Shown piece after piece: positions 5,861 through 14,063 of a stretch of 21,375 nucleotides of DNA (the first letter of the stretch is position 1; every line of letters begins with the position of its first letter). The notes beneath the pieces are model-generated. The model did not search any database. It worked only from the letters and a program-made list of their open reading frames with translations, and was not told where the DNA came from. Source of the DNA: Actinomycetota bacterium (GTDB lineage Bacteria; Actinomycetota; Thermoleophilia; Solirubrobacterales; Solirubrobacteraceae); NCBI GenBank assembly GCA_005888335.1, contig VAWY01000023.1:1-21375 (forward strand). The letters run 5' to 3'. A program made the translations under genes and the position numbers.

Positions 5861-6136
5861 GGACCGTGCTAGGCGGGGCGCTAGCGGTGCCCTGTACCCG
5901 CAATCCGCTCTAGCGGGGCTGAATCCCCTCCCGAGGGGCTCAGGCCTCCGGGGCCAGCACGTCGACTGGTGGCGTCGATGGCCCGGGTCCCGCGCGATGT
6001 CGGCCCGTGAACCAGGTCAGGTCCGGAAGGAAGCAGCCTTAAGCGGTCACCGGCAGGCGCAGCGGGGAAGCCCGGGCCGGAGTCGCCGGCGACGCCAGCG
6101 CCCGGAGAACCGGCTTCGACGGAGGGTGCACGGTCC
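5861..6136 (+). ncRNA. ffs: Signal recognition particle RNA, large bacterial type
   Basis: The RNA scaffold of the signal recognition particle, which pairs with Ffh to target membrane and secreted proteins. The S-domain core is unmistakable: GTCAGGTCCGGAAGGAAGCAGCC around 6016-6038 with its GGAA tetraloop at 6025-6028 is near-universal. The 5' portion (GTGCTAGGCGGGG..., TAGCGGTGCCCTGTA, GCAATCCGCT) matches the Alu domain of the long Gram-positive form. The ends pair: GGACCGTGC (5861-5869) with GCACGGTCC (6128-6136), giving 276 nt, close to the roughly 270 nt Bacillus RNA. The exact termini are inferred from that helix. A leaderless promoter for the next gene follows at once. Confidence 0.95.
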
Positions 6137-6138
6137 AC

Positions 6139-6144
6139 TAACTT
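6139..6144 (+). promoter_or_regulatory. -10-like box TAACTT upstream of the oxidoreductase
   Basis: TAACTT ends ten bases before the ATG at 6155 without a ribosome site and abuts the SRP RNA 3' end. It fits the leaderless pattern seen elsewhere in the window. Confidence 0.35.
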
Positions 6145-6154
6145 CATCCGTGCC

Positions 6155-7387
6155 ATGACCCCCCGCGGCACGGACTGGGGGCTGGCGACGCTCGTCGCGC
6201 TGCTGGCCTTCACCGGCGCGCTCACGGCCTTCGCGGGCGCGCCGTCGCGGGCGTGGGTCTTCACCCTCCACGGCGCGGCCGGGCTCGGTCTCGCGGGAGT
6301 GCTCGTGTGGAAGTTCCGGCGCGTACGGCGCCGGCTGCGGCCGGGCGCCGGCCTGGTCGCCGCGCTCGTCGTCGCGCTGACGCTGGCCAGCGGGATCGTC
6401 TGGTCGTCGGGCGGGAACGCGGCGCCGGCGGGCTTCACCGTGCTCGCGTGGCACGACGCGCTGGGCGCCGTGCTCGTCGCCGCGGTCGTGGCCCACGCGA
6501 TCGTGCGCGCCAAGCGGCCGCGCCGGCGCGACCTCGCCGACCGGCGCCAGTTCCTGATCGCCGCCGGCGTCGGGGCCGCGGCGTTCGCCGCCGCCGAGAT
6601 CCAGCGGCGCGTCGGCCCGGGCGCGCGGCGGCGCTTCACCGGCTCCTACGAGCGCGCGTCGTTCGCGGGCAACGCCTTCCCGACGACCTCGTGGGTCGCC
6701 GACCACCCGCGCGCGCTCGACCCGCGCGCCTACCGCCTCGCCGTCACCGGCGCCGTCGAGCGGCCGCTCGACCTCGCGCTCGACGGGCTCGCCGCCGGCG
6801 ACGAGCTCGTGGCGACGCTCGACTGCACCGGCGGCTTCTACTCGACGCAGCGCTGGGGCGGCGTGCGCGTCGCCGCCCTGCTCGACCGCGCCGGAGCGCG
6901 CGCCGACCACGTCCGCGTGATCTCGCACACCGGCTACCGCTGGACCTTCGCCCTGCACGACGCCGGCGACCTGCTGCTGGCGACGCACGTCGGCGGCGAG
7001 CCGCTCAGCCACGAGCACGGCGCGCCCGTGCGCCTCGTCGCCCCCGGCCGCCGCGGCTTTCAGTGGGTCAAGTGGGTCGTCCGCCTGGAGCTCCACGACC
7101 CGAGGGCCGCGGCGCGTAGCGGCGGCGCTACTCGCCGCCGCGCACGGGCGGCGTGCACAACTGCAGGATCCGCCACGACGCGTTGCCGGCGACCGGCCGC
7201 AGATCGCGCGGCGGCGCCTCGACGTGCTGCGACGGGTCACGCGGGTCGAGCACGAAGCCGTGCGCGACCCGCGCGTTGGCCGGCTCGACGTAGGTCCCCA
7301 AAAAACCCGGCGGCAGCGGCGCCGCGCGGACGCTGCCCGGCGCGACGTCCTCGCGCAGGGCGAGCAGCGGCACGAGCCGGTGGTTGA
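6155..7387 (+). CDS. Membrane b-type cytochrome fused to a molybdopterin oxidoreductase domain (MsrPQ-like); 3' end probably frameshifted
   Basis: The N-terminal 120 residues hold four membrane spans (about 8-28, 34-53, 64-83, 97-117) with His39, His100 and His114 placed to bind heme. An Arg-Arg motif and fifth hydrophobic segment (DRRQFLIAAGVGAAAF, 129-144) look like an internal Tat-type signal or anchor. From about 160 it is a sulfite-oxidase-type molybdopterin domain with the metal Cys224 in LDCTGGFYSTQRWGG and ending GFQWVKWVVRLEL (301-313). This fuses what MsrQ and MsrP do as two proteins: feeding membrane electrons to an exported reductase. After residue 314 the frame becomes Ala/Arg-rich and runs 260 bp antisense into the next gene; a TAG at 7117-7119 in another frame is the likely true stop, near residue 320. 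The substrate is unknown. Confidence 0.82.
   Translation: MTPRGTDWGLATLVALLAFTGALTAFAGAPSRAWVFTLHGAAGLGLAGVLVWKFRRVRRRLRPGAGLVAALVVALTLASGIVWSSGGNAAPAGFTVLAWHDALGAVLVAAVVAHAIVRAKRPRRRDLADRRQFLIAAGVGAAAFAAAEIQRRVGPGARRRFTGSYERASFAGNAFPTTSWVADHPRALDPRAYRLAVTGAVERPLDLALDGLAAGDELVATLDCTGGFYSTQRWGGVRVAALLDRAGARADHVRVISHTGYRWTFALHDAGDLLLATHVGGEPLSHEHGAPVRLVAPGRRGFQWVKWVVRLELHDPRAAARSGGATRRRARAACTTAGSATTRCRRPAADRAAAPRRAATGHAGRARSRARPARWPARRRSPKNPAAAAPRGRCPARRPRAGRAAARAGG
7116..7131. terminator. Hairpin carrying stop codons on both strands
   Basis: GTAGCG-GCGG-CGCTAC is a perfect 6-bp stem. It contains TAG on the plus strand (7117-7119) and the TAG that ends the minus-strand gene (7130-7128). The arrangement suggests the native 3' junction of two convergent genes. 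Confidence 0.45.
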
Positions 7388-8528
7388 CGGCCCCGAGCGG
7401 CCCGCGCCCCGGACAGCGCGGCAGCGGGACGGTCCACAGGTCGTCCTCGACGCGGTCCTGGAAGGCGATCGCCTCACGCGTGCGGTCGAGGCGCCGGGCC
7501 TGCGACGGGGTGAACACCGCGAGCAGCACGAGGACCGCCACACCGGCGGCGCGCCAGCGATCGCGCCAGGGGTGCGCGCGCGGGAGCAGCAGCCAGCCGA
7601 ACGCGCCGGCGCCGCAGAAGCACACCAGGATCGTGTCGATCCCGAACGTGTAGCGCGTGATGATCGGCAGGCCGGCCGCGGCGAGCACGCAGAAGGCGGC
7701 GACGGCGAGGACCCCGGCCGCGGCGGGCAGCCGCGCGCGGCGCCCGAGCAGCCGCAGCGACAGCGCGCCGCCGACCACCGCGCCCGCCAGCACCGGCTCG
7801 CGGACGACCTCGCCGACGCGCCGCGGCAGGTAGAGCGGCACGTTGTGCAGGCCGGTCTTGCGCCCGAGCGTCGCGACGTTCTCACGCGTGCCGCGCAGCG
7901 AGTGCAGCGCGTCCCCGGTGGCGACGAGGTCGCTCGCGAGCCAGAGCACCGGGCCGGCGGCGGCGAGCGCCGCGAGCTCCCCGCTCCAGCGGCCCGTCCG
8001 CCAGCGCCACCACAGCAGCGCGGCCGAGAACAGCCACGCCTCGGGGCGCAGCAGGCCGGCGAGCGCGAGCAGGACGAACGGAGCGCGGCGGCGCTCGACG
8101 ACGAGCAGCGCGCCGAGGACGATCGCGAGGTACGGGATGTCGACGTACGCGCGCGTGCCGTACGAGAGCACCGGCTCGCGCGTGAGAAAGAGGGCCGCGG
8201 CCAGGACCCCCGCGGCGGTCCCGAACCAGCGCGCGCCGAGCGCGTAGACGAGCAAGCCGGCCGCGCCGAGCGCGACGAACGCGACGACCACGAGCACGTC
8301 CTCGCCTACGCGCGCCGACAGCGGCGAGAGCGCGAGGCCGACGAGGTTGGCGAGCGGGTGCGGCGTCGGCGCGAGCGGGACGTCGTAGGACGGGGCGTGG
8401 CCGTCGGCGAGCTCGCCGCCCCAGATCAGCGAGTACAGGGCGTCGTAGTTGGCGAACGCGTGCCCCCAGGCGAGCCACAACCCGAGCGACAGGGCCCCGA
8501 TCAACCCTGCCGCGCGCAGTCGAGCCAT
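7128..8528 (-). CDS. Polytopic membrane protein, GT-C glycosyltransferase-like
   Basis: A 466-residue integral membrane protein with about nine to eleven hydrophobic segments. The N-terminus fits the GT-C glycosyltransferase layout: one membrane span, then an extracytoplasmic loop with an acidic residue (NYDALYSLIWGGELADGH, Asp29) and the PTPHPL motif at 54-59. It is followed by spans such as VGEDVLVVVAFVALGAAGLLVYALG and a soluble C-terminal domain of about 110 residues. Such enzymes move sugars from polyprenyl-phosphate carriers outside the membrane; donor and acceptor are unknown. The ATG at 8528 was chosen because the upstream frame is Arg/Pro-rich and overlaps dnaX. TACCGT (8542-8537) lies eight bases before it with no ribosome site. 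Confidence 0.78.
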   Translation of the reverse strand: MARLRAAGLIGALSLGLWLAWGHAFANYDALYSLIWGGELADGHAPSYDVPLAPTPHPLANLVGLALSPLSARVGEDVLVVVAFVALGAAGLLVYALGARWFGTAAGVLAAALFLTREPVLSYGTRAYVDIPYLAIVLGALLVVERRRAPFVLLALAGLLRPEAWLFSAALLWWRWRTGRWSGELAALAAAGPVLWLASDLVATGDALHSLRGTRENVATLGRKTGLHNVPLYLPRRVGEVVREPVLAGAVVGGALSLRLLGRRARLPAAAGVLAVAAFCVLAAAGLPIITRYTFGIDTILVCFCGAGAFGWLLLPRAHPWRDRWRAAGVAVLVLLAVFTPSQARRLDRTREAIAFQDRVEDDLWTVPLPRCPGRGPLGAVNHRLVPLLALREDVAPGSVRAAPLPPGFLGTYVEPANARVAHGFVLDPRDPSQHVEAPPRDLRPVAGNASWRILQLCTPPVRGGE

Positions 8529-8536
8529 CGCGCCGC

Positions 8537-8542
8537 ACGGTA
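8537..8542 (-). promoter_or_regulatory. -10-like box TACCGT of the GT-C-like gene
   Basis: On the minus strand TACCGT ends eight bases before the ATG at 8528. It is divergent from the dnaX box about 50 bp away. Confidence 0.3.
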
Positions 8543-8587
8543 ACGGCGGTCGCGTCCGCGCCCGCAGGCGGCGACCGCCCCCGGGAC

Positions 8588-8593
8588 TAGACT
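8588..8593 (+). promoter_or_regulatory. -10-like box TAGACT of dnaX
   Basis: TAGACT ends 12 bases before the GTG at 8606; there is no purine-rich ribosome site in the 12 bases between. Likely a leaderless or nearly leaderless promoter for the dnaX-ybaB-recR operon. Confidence 0.45.
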
Positions 8594-8605
8594 GGCCCGG
8601 CCGCC

Positions 8606-10378
8606 GTGTCCTCTGCCCCGTCGCTGTACCGTCGCCATCGCCCACGCACCTTCGCCGACGTCGTCGGCCAGGAGCACGTCGTGCGCACCCTGTCCAACGC
8701 GGTCGCCCAGGGCAAGGTGCACCACGCCAACCTGTTCGTCGGCTCGCGCGGGACCGGCAAGACGTCGATGGCCAAGATCCTGGCCGCCTGCCTGAACTGC
8801 GCGGGCACCCCTGAGACACGCGAAGCGGGTCAGAGTGGGTCGGGGCCGACGACCACGCCGTGCGGGCGCTGCGAGTCGTGCGTCTCGATCGCGAACGCGA
8901 CGTCGATGGACGTCATCGAGATGGACGCGGCGTCGAACAACTCGGTCGACGACATCCGCGACCTGCGCGAGCGCGTCGCCTACGCGCCGGTCTCCGGGCG
9001 CCACAAGGTCTACATCCTGGACGAGGCGCACATGCTCTCGCCGCAGGCCTGGAACGCCTTCCTCAAGACGCTCGAGGAGCCGCCGCCGCACACGATCTTC
9101 GTGCTCGCGACGACCGAGGCGAACAAGGTCTTGCCGACGGTCGTCGACCGCTGCCATCGCTTCGACTTCAAGCGCCCGACGGCGGAGCAGGTGGCCGGCG
9201 TCGTGCGGCGGGTGGCTGCGGCCGAGGGCATCGAGGTCGGCGGCGAGGCCGTCGCGCTCATCGCCCGCCACGCGACCGGCTCGTTCCGCGACGCGCTCGG
9301 GACGCTCGAGCAGCTCGTCACGTACTCGGGACCGTCGATCGCCCTCGACGACGTCCTCGCCGTGCTCGGCGTGGCGGATGCCGACCTGCTGTTCGGCGCG
9401 CTCGACGCGGTCGCCGCCGGGGATGCGCGCGGTGCGCTGCTGGCGGCCGACCGGCTCAACGAGTCCGGCCGCGACGCGTCCCAGTTCCTGCGCGACCTCG
9501 AGGGTCACGCGCGCGACCTGCTGGTGGTCGGGACGCTGGGCGGCGAGGTTCCGGCGGAGCTGTCGGTCTCGCCCGAGCGCGATGCCCGGCTCGCCGAGCA
9601 GGCGGCGCGCGTGCCGCGGATCGCGGTGGTGCGGCTGCTCGACCTGCTCGCGGCGGCCCTCGAGGCGATCAAGGCGGGCGCCGACGCCCGCACCCAGCTG
9701 GAGCTGGCCCTCGTCAAGGCGGCCTCACCGGATGTCGACCCCTCGACGCGGGCGCTGCTCGCACGCGTGGCGCAGCTCGAGTCCGCGCTGGCGGGCGGCG
9801 CGCCGGGCCCGGCGCCGGCGGGCAACGGCGCGCCCGGCCGGTTGGCAGTGCAGCCGTCCGGTGCGGGCGAGGCCGGCGCGGCGGACCGCGCGCCGGCGCC
9901 GAGCGGGGCCGCCCCGCAGCCTGCCGCAGCCTCGGACCCGCCGGTCGCGAGCCGAGCCGCCGCGCCCGACGCTGGCGCCCCCGGCCCAGCCGCGGCCACC
10001 ACGCCCACCGCCACCGCCCCCACCGCCGACACGGTCCGCGGCCTCTGGCCCGCCGTCGTCGACGACGTCCGCGGGCGGAGCGGCCTGGCCGCTGCCGCGC
10101 TCGAGCACGGGCGACCCGTGGAGGTTCGCGGCGGCGAGGTGGTCATTGCGTTCGTCCCCGAGCAGGAGTTCTTCGTCAGCCAGGTCAAGACGGCCGACTG
10201 CCGGGAGCTCGTCGCCGAGGCGCTGCGGACCGTGACCGGCGCCGCGCTGTATCCCGCCTACGAGCTGCGGGAGCGCGAGGGCGGCGACGCCCCGGCGGCC
10301 CCGACCGAGGATGAGTGGATCGACCGCTTCAAGACGGCCTTCGACGCCGAAGAGATCTCCGAGGAAAGCGAGAGCTGA
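8606..10378 (+). CDS. dnaX: DNA polymerase III subunit gamma/tau
   Basis: The clamp-loader ATPase that opens and loads the beta sliding clamp at the replication fork. In 590 residues: the opening LYRRHRPRTFADVVGQEHV, Walker A GSRGTGKT (46-53), zinc cysteines 65, 86, 89 and 92, Walker B YILDEAH (136-142), sensor 1 FVLATTEANKV, and the VVDRCHRFDF segment. The collar region follows to about 390. Residues about 390-480 are a Pro/Ala linker, ending in a compact domain (VRGLWPAVVDDVRGRSGLAAAALEHG...) of the tau type. The distance from the first to second zinc Cys is longer than in E. coli. The GTG start and upstream TAGACT box suggest leaderless translation. Its stop overlaps the next start (TGATG). 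Confidence 0.97.
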   Translation: MSSAPSLYRRHRPRTFADVVGQEHVVRTLSNAVAQGKVHHANLFVGSRGTGKTSMAKILAACLNCAGTPETREAGQSGSGPTTTPCGRCESCVSIANATSMDVIEMDAASNNSVDDIRDLRERVAYAPVSGRHKVYILDEAHMLSPQAWNAFLKTLEEPPPHTIFVLATTEANKVLPTVVDRCHRFDFKRPTAEQVAGVVRRVAAAEGIEVGGEAVALIARHATGSFRDALGTLEQLVTYSGPSIALDDVLAVLGVADADLLFGALDAVAAGDARGALLAADRLNESGRDASQFLRDLEGHARDLLVVGTLGGEVPAELSVSPERDARLAEQAARVPRIAVVRLLDLLAAALEAIKAGADARTQLELALVKAASPDVDPSTRALLARVAQLESALAGGAPGPAPAGNGAPGRLAVQPSGAGEAGAADRAPAPSGAAPQPAAASDPPVASRAAAPDAGAPGPAAATTPTATAPTADTVRGLWPAVVDDVRGRSGLAAAALEHGRPVEVRGGEVVIAFVPEQEFFVSQVKTADCRELVAEALRTVTGAALYPAYELREREGGDAPAAPTEDEWIDRFKTAFDAEEISEESES

Positions 10379-10722
10379 TGCCCCAGCCCAACATGCAGCA
10401 GATGCTCAAGCAGGTCCAGAAGATGCAGCAGGACATGATGGCCGCGCAGGAGCAGCTCAAGGACGAGATCGTCGAGGCCTCCGCGGGCGGCGGGATGGTC
10501 ACGGTCAAGGTGACAGGCGACCTCGTGGTCAAGGAGGTCCGGATCGACCCCGCCGCGGTGGACCCGGACGACGTCGAGCTCCTGCAGGACATGGTCACCG
10601 CGGCGGTCAACCAGGCCGTCGACCAGGCCCAGCAGCTGGCGGCCAGCAAGCTCGGCGCGGTCAGCGGCGGGCTCGGCGGGCCCGGCGGACCCCTGGGCGG
10701 CCTCGGGCTGCCCGGCATGTGA
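10378..10722 (+). CDS. ybaB: YbaB/EbfC family nucleoid-associated DNA-binding protein
   Basis: A 114-residue small DNA-binding protein that forms tweezer-like dimers and associates with the nucleoid. The N-terminal helix is Met/Gln-rich (NMQQMLKQVQKMQQDMMAAQEQL); the conserved centre is VEASAGGGMVTVKVTGDLVVKEVRIDP, followed by LLQDMVTAAVNQAVDQAQ. The C-terminus is a Gly/Pro/Leu-rich tail. The ATG at 10378 overlaps the dnaX stop by one base and is preceded by GAGGAAA, which rules out the longer upstream reading. It lies between dnaX and recR, the classic conserved order. Confidence 0.95.
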   Translation: MPQPNMQQMLKQVQKMQQDMMAAQEQLKDEIVEASAGGGMVTVKVTGDLVVKEVRIDPAAVDPDDVELLQDMVTAAVNQAVDQAQQLAASKLGAVSGGLGGPGGPLGGLGLPGM

Positions 10723-11330
10723 GCAGCAACCCCGCGCCCATCCAGCGGCTCGTCACCGAGCTCGGCAAGCTGCCGGGCATCGGCCAGCGCACCGCGCAGC
10801 GCCTCGCCTTCCACATCCTGCGCCAGAGCCCCGAAGACGCGAACGGCCTGGCCGACGCCATCCGCGAGGTCAAGGAGCGGATCGGACTGTGCGAGATCTG
10901 CTTCAACCTGGCCGAGGGGCCGCGCTGCCGCATCTGCCTCGACGAGCGCCGCGACCCGTCGATCATCTGCGTCGTCGAGGAGCCCGGCGACGTCATCCCG
11001 ATCGAGCGCACGCACGAGTTCCCGGGCCGCTACCACGTGCTCGGCGGCGCGCTCTCCCCGATCGACGGCGTGGATCCGGAGGACCTCAAGATCGCCCAGC
11101 TCTACGCGCGACTCGAACGCGCCGAGCCGCCGGTCCGCGAGGTCGTCCTCGCCACGAACCCCACGACGACCGGCGAGGCGACCGCGCTGCACATCGCTGA
11201 CGAGCTGCGCCGCCGGGCGCCGGAGGTGACCGTCACCCGGCTGGCCAGCGGCCTCCCGGTCGGCGCCGACCTCGAGTACGCCGACGAGGTCACGCTGGGA
11301 CGAGCGCTGGCCGGCCGGCGCGCGTTGTAG
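10719..11330 (+). CDS. recR: Recombination mediator protein RecR
   Basis: A 203-residue DNA repair protein that acts with RecF/RecO to load RecA on gapped DNA. It has the helix-hairpin-helix KLPGIGQRTAQRLAFH (17-32), the four-cysteine zinc finger (58, 61, 70, 73), and a Toprim domain (from about 81, with VVEEPGDV at 85-92 and TNPTTTGEATALHI). The end motif LPVGADLEYADEVTLGRAL is standard. The start is a GTG at 10719 that overlaps the ybaB stop by four bases (GTGA); this gives the family length. The 3' end overlaps the convergent ABC transporter gene by 41 bp. Confidence 0.96.
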   Translation: MSSNPAPIQRLVTELGKLPGIGQRTAQRLAFHILRQSPEDANGLADAIREVKERIGLCEICFNLAEGPRCRICLDERRDPSIICVVEEPGDVIPIERTHEFPGRYHVLGGALSPIDGVDPEDLKIAQLYARLERAEPPVREVVLATNPTTTGEATALHIADELRRRAPEVTVTRLASGLPVGADLEYADEVTLGRALAGRRAL

Positions 11331-12970
11331 CGACGAGCCCGCCCGCGCTGAGCCGCCAGACGATGTCCGCCGCGCCCGCCAGCTCGGGACGATGCGTGAC
11401 GACGATCGTCGTCGCCCGCCCGCGGCGATCGGCCAGGACGCGGTCGACGACCGCCGCCGCGCCCGCGTCGAGGTGGGCCTCGACCTCGTCGAGCAGCAGC
11501 ACCCGCGGATCGCCGACGAGCGCGCGCGCGAGCGCGATGCGCGCCTGCTGGCCGGCCGACAGGCCGCCCCCCCGTTCGGCGACCCGGGTCGCCAGGCCGT
11601 CGGGCAGCTCCGCGAGGACATCGTCGAGGTCCGTGAGGCGGCGCACCCGCTCCAGTTCGGCGTCCGGCGCGTCCGGCCAGCGGTAGCGCAGGTTCGACGC
11701 CACGTCACCCCGCAGCAGCGGCAGGTCCGGCCCGGCCATGCCGACCGCCCCTCGCAGCGACGCCAGCGTCACGTCGCGGACGTCACAGCCGTCGAGCGCG
11801 ACGCTGCCGGCGTCGGCGTCGATCAGGCGCGCCGCGAGCGCCAGCAGCGTCGACTTGCCCGCCCCGTTGTCGCCCACCACCGCCACCACCGCGCCCGGCG
11901 CCGCCACGGCGTCGACGCCCTCGAGGACGCCCGCGAGCCCCGCGCCCGCGAACGCGAGGCGGCCGGGCCCGTCCGGGAGCGGCGGCGCCTGGCGCCGCTC
12001 GCCCGCCAGCGTCGGCGCCGCGAGGAACGAGCGCGCCTTCTCGAGGGCCACGTTGGCGCCGTTCCAGTACTCGGGGACGCGACCGAGGTCGCGCACCGCC
12101 GCCGTGAGCAGCCCGGCGATCGTCATGGCGGCCACGACCGTGCCGGCCGTCGCGCGCCCGGCGTGCACCTCGCCGGCACCGGCGAGCAGGACGGCCGCCG
12201 GGGCGAGGACCGCGCACCCCTCGCTCAGGCCGCGCAGCCGGCCGATGGCCCGCGCGCGGCCGACCATCGCGCGTCGCAGCTGGCGGCTCTGCCGCTCTAC
12301 ACGCGCGCGCTCGCGTTCGACCTGACCGAAGGCCTGGACGACGGCCAGCGCCGTCACCTGCTCGGAGATGTTCGCCGCGAGCCGGGAACGGCGGCGCCGT
12401 GCCCGCCGCACCCCCTCGCGCACGCCCGCGCCCATGGCGAGCGCCGCCGCGCGCGGCGACCGCCGCCGCGAGCAGGACGTTGAGGACCGCGAGCGCCGCG
12501 ACCGCGCCCAGCGTCGTGGTCGTGCCCACGACGAGGCGCGCCAGGCCGAGGCTGACCCATTGGCGGATCTGCGTGAGATCGCCGACGAAGCGCAGGATGA
12601 CCGCGCCGTGACTGCGCTGCTGCAGCGTCCGGGGGCTCATCGCCGCGAGCCGGTCGTAGAGCCGCAGGCGCAGCGAGTGCACGTAGTGCTGGCCGAGCCG
12701 CTCGGCGTCGCAGCGCTCGCGCGCTCGCAGCCACCCGGCGCCGGCCGCCGCGACGGCGAATCCGCCGGCGAGACCCACGAACACCGGCGCGTTGAGCGCG
12801 CCCCCGTGCCTGACGAGCCGGTCGAACGTACGCTGGACGCCGAGCGCGAGCAGCGTCGCGCAGGCGGCCTGGCCCAGCCCGTTGAGGACGAGCAGCGCCA
12901 GGAGCCGCCGCCGCGTGCGCGACGCGACGATGCGCGGCTCGCGCGGAGGCGTCGCGCCGCGGTCGCTCAT
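11290..12970 (-). pseudogene. ABC exporter (membrane domain fused to ATPase) with a one-base frameshift
   Basis: Read on the minus strand from ATG 12970, the first 175 or so residues form the membrane domain start (RRLLALLVLNGLGQAACATLLALG, then RLRLYDRLAAMSPRTLQQRSHG). The reading frame then changes in a GC run at about 12470-12440. The remainder is in another frame: ANISEQVTALAVVQAFGQVERER, Walker A GDNGAGKST, signature LSAGQQ, Walker B RVLLLDEVEAHLD, H-loop VVTHRPEL. The span is 1681 nt, one base more than a multiple of three, so a single extra base explains it; the repaired protein would be about 559 residues. The Q-loop reads VGMAGPDLPLL, where exporters usually have a Gln. Its start overlaps the upstream P-loop NTPase stop (ATGA). 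The substrate is unknown. Confidence 0.8.
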
Positions 12971-13992
12971 GCGGCGAGCAGAGCCTGCGCGCGCGGGATC
13001 AGCGACTCGGCCACCGCACCGGTGGCCAGCTCGTCGTAGGTGAGGACCGGCATGCCGGTCGCCGCCGCGGTCTCGCGGACGGCCAGCGGCGCGCTCGTCA
13101 GCACGCCGGAGATCGCCAATACGGGGAGGCCACGCTCGCGCAGCCAGCTGACGCCGGCCGCCGCACCCATCGCCTCGCCGGCCGCGAAGAGCATCCCGTC
13201 GACCGCCTGTGCGAACCTCGGCGAGCCCACCAGCGCGGCGGTCTCGGCCTGCAGCAGCCCGTCCGCGACCTCGAACACCGCCACCTCGGCGCCAGCCGCG
13301 GCCAGGTTGCCGAGGAGGGTGTCGACGATCCCGTGCAGCGCCGGCAGGTCGAGCAGCGACGTGCTCGCGACACCCGCGTCGGTGAAGTCGTAGACCACCT
13401 CGGCGCCCGCGTCGCGCATCAGCCAGGCGTCGCCGCCCGCCCCCGTACCGGTGACCTTGGCGGCCCCGACGCGCAGTCCCGCCGCCCGCAGGCCGCGCAC
13501 GAGGTGCGCGGTCGTCGTGGTCTTGCCCGAGTTCATGCTCGTGCCGACGACGGCGATCGTCGTCGGCCGCCCCGCGTACGGGGCCGGCGTCAGGCCGTGG
13601 TCGCGCAGGTTGATGCGCTGTCCGGCGTGGTCGTGGAGCAGGCCGACCGGCGCGATGCGAGTTGGCGGATCCATCCTGCGGTGGCAGGCCGTCACGCGCG
13701 CCGCGACGCCGCCCGCGGCGACGAGGTCGCACTCGCTGAGGTCGGCTGGGACGTGGCCCTCGAACTGATCGGGGGCATAGCGGTTGCCGTAGCAGACGAC
13801 GATCTGGTCGCCGGCGAACAGCGAGGCACGGCGGCTGTCGGGGCCTTCGAGGCGCGCGTGCTGGCCGATCTCGAGCACCTCGGCGAGGACGAGGTCTCCC
13901 GCGCGCGGCGCATGGTCGCCGGCCATCACGCCGGCGACGCGTCGGCGTGAGACACGGCGCGTGGTGTAGGCGAACTTCCAGTCATTGGACAT
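12967..13992 (-). CDS. P-loop NTPase of unknown function (dethiobiotin-synthetase/MobB-like fold)
   Basis: A 341-residue protein with an N-terminal part (about 20-130) rich in beta strands ([40 protein letters not shown]). A P-loop domain follows: [25 protein letters not shown], Walker A at 150-158. Asp/Glu-rich motifs [10 protein letters not shown] (179-188) and [13 protein letters not shown] (239-251) sit where dethiobiotin-synthetase-like enzymes bind substrate and Mg2+. The GKTT loop and SIMIBI-like layout suggest ATP-driven ligation or carboxylation, not signalling, but this is inference. The ATG at 13992 has GGGAGCTGG before it. It is the first gene of an operon with an ABC exporter (4-base overlap), so it may make what the exporter moves. 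The exact family is not identified. Confidence 0.7.
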   Translation of the reverse strand: MSNDWKFAYTTRRVSRRRVAGVMAGDHAPRAGDLVLAEVLEIGQHARLEGPDSRRASLFAGDQIVVCYGNRYAPDQFEGHVPADLSECDLVAAGGVAARVTACHRRMDPPTRIAPVGLLHDHAGQRINLRDHGLTPAPYAGRPTTIAVVGTSMNSGKTTTTAHLVRGLRAAGLRVGAAKVTGTGAGGDAWLMRDAGAEVVYDFTDAGVASTSLLDLPALHGIVDTLLGNLAAAGAEVAVFEVADGLLQAETAALVGSPRFAQAVDGMLFAAGEAMGAAAGVSWLRERGLPVLAISGVLTSAPLAVRETAAATGMPVLTYDELATGAVAESLIPRAQALLAA

Positions 13993-14063
13993 TCCCAGCT
14001 CCCGGTCAGGCTTGGTGTCAGGGCAAGCGAATCAGCCCGACCGTCGCCCCGCGGTGGGGGCGG

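Noticed and set aside
6047..7885. A 612-codon minus-strand frame covering the SRP RNA and the oxidoreductase
   Set aside because: It is antisense to a clear RNA gene and a clear protein family, and its translation is low-complexity.
8529..8819. N-terminal extension of the GT-C-like membrane protein to 8819
   Set aside because: The extra 97 residues are Arg/Pro/Gly-rich and antisense to the start of dnaX; the ATG at 8528 leads directly into the first membrane span.
9780..10030. Repetitive GCC/CCG-rich stretch in dnaX that resembles a repeat array
   Set aside because: It is the Pro/Ala linker of tau, a normal feature of the family, with no regular repeat unit.
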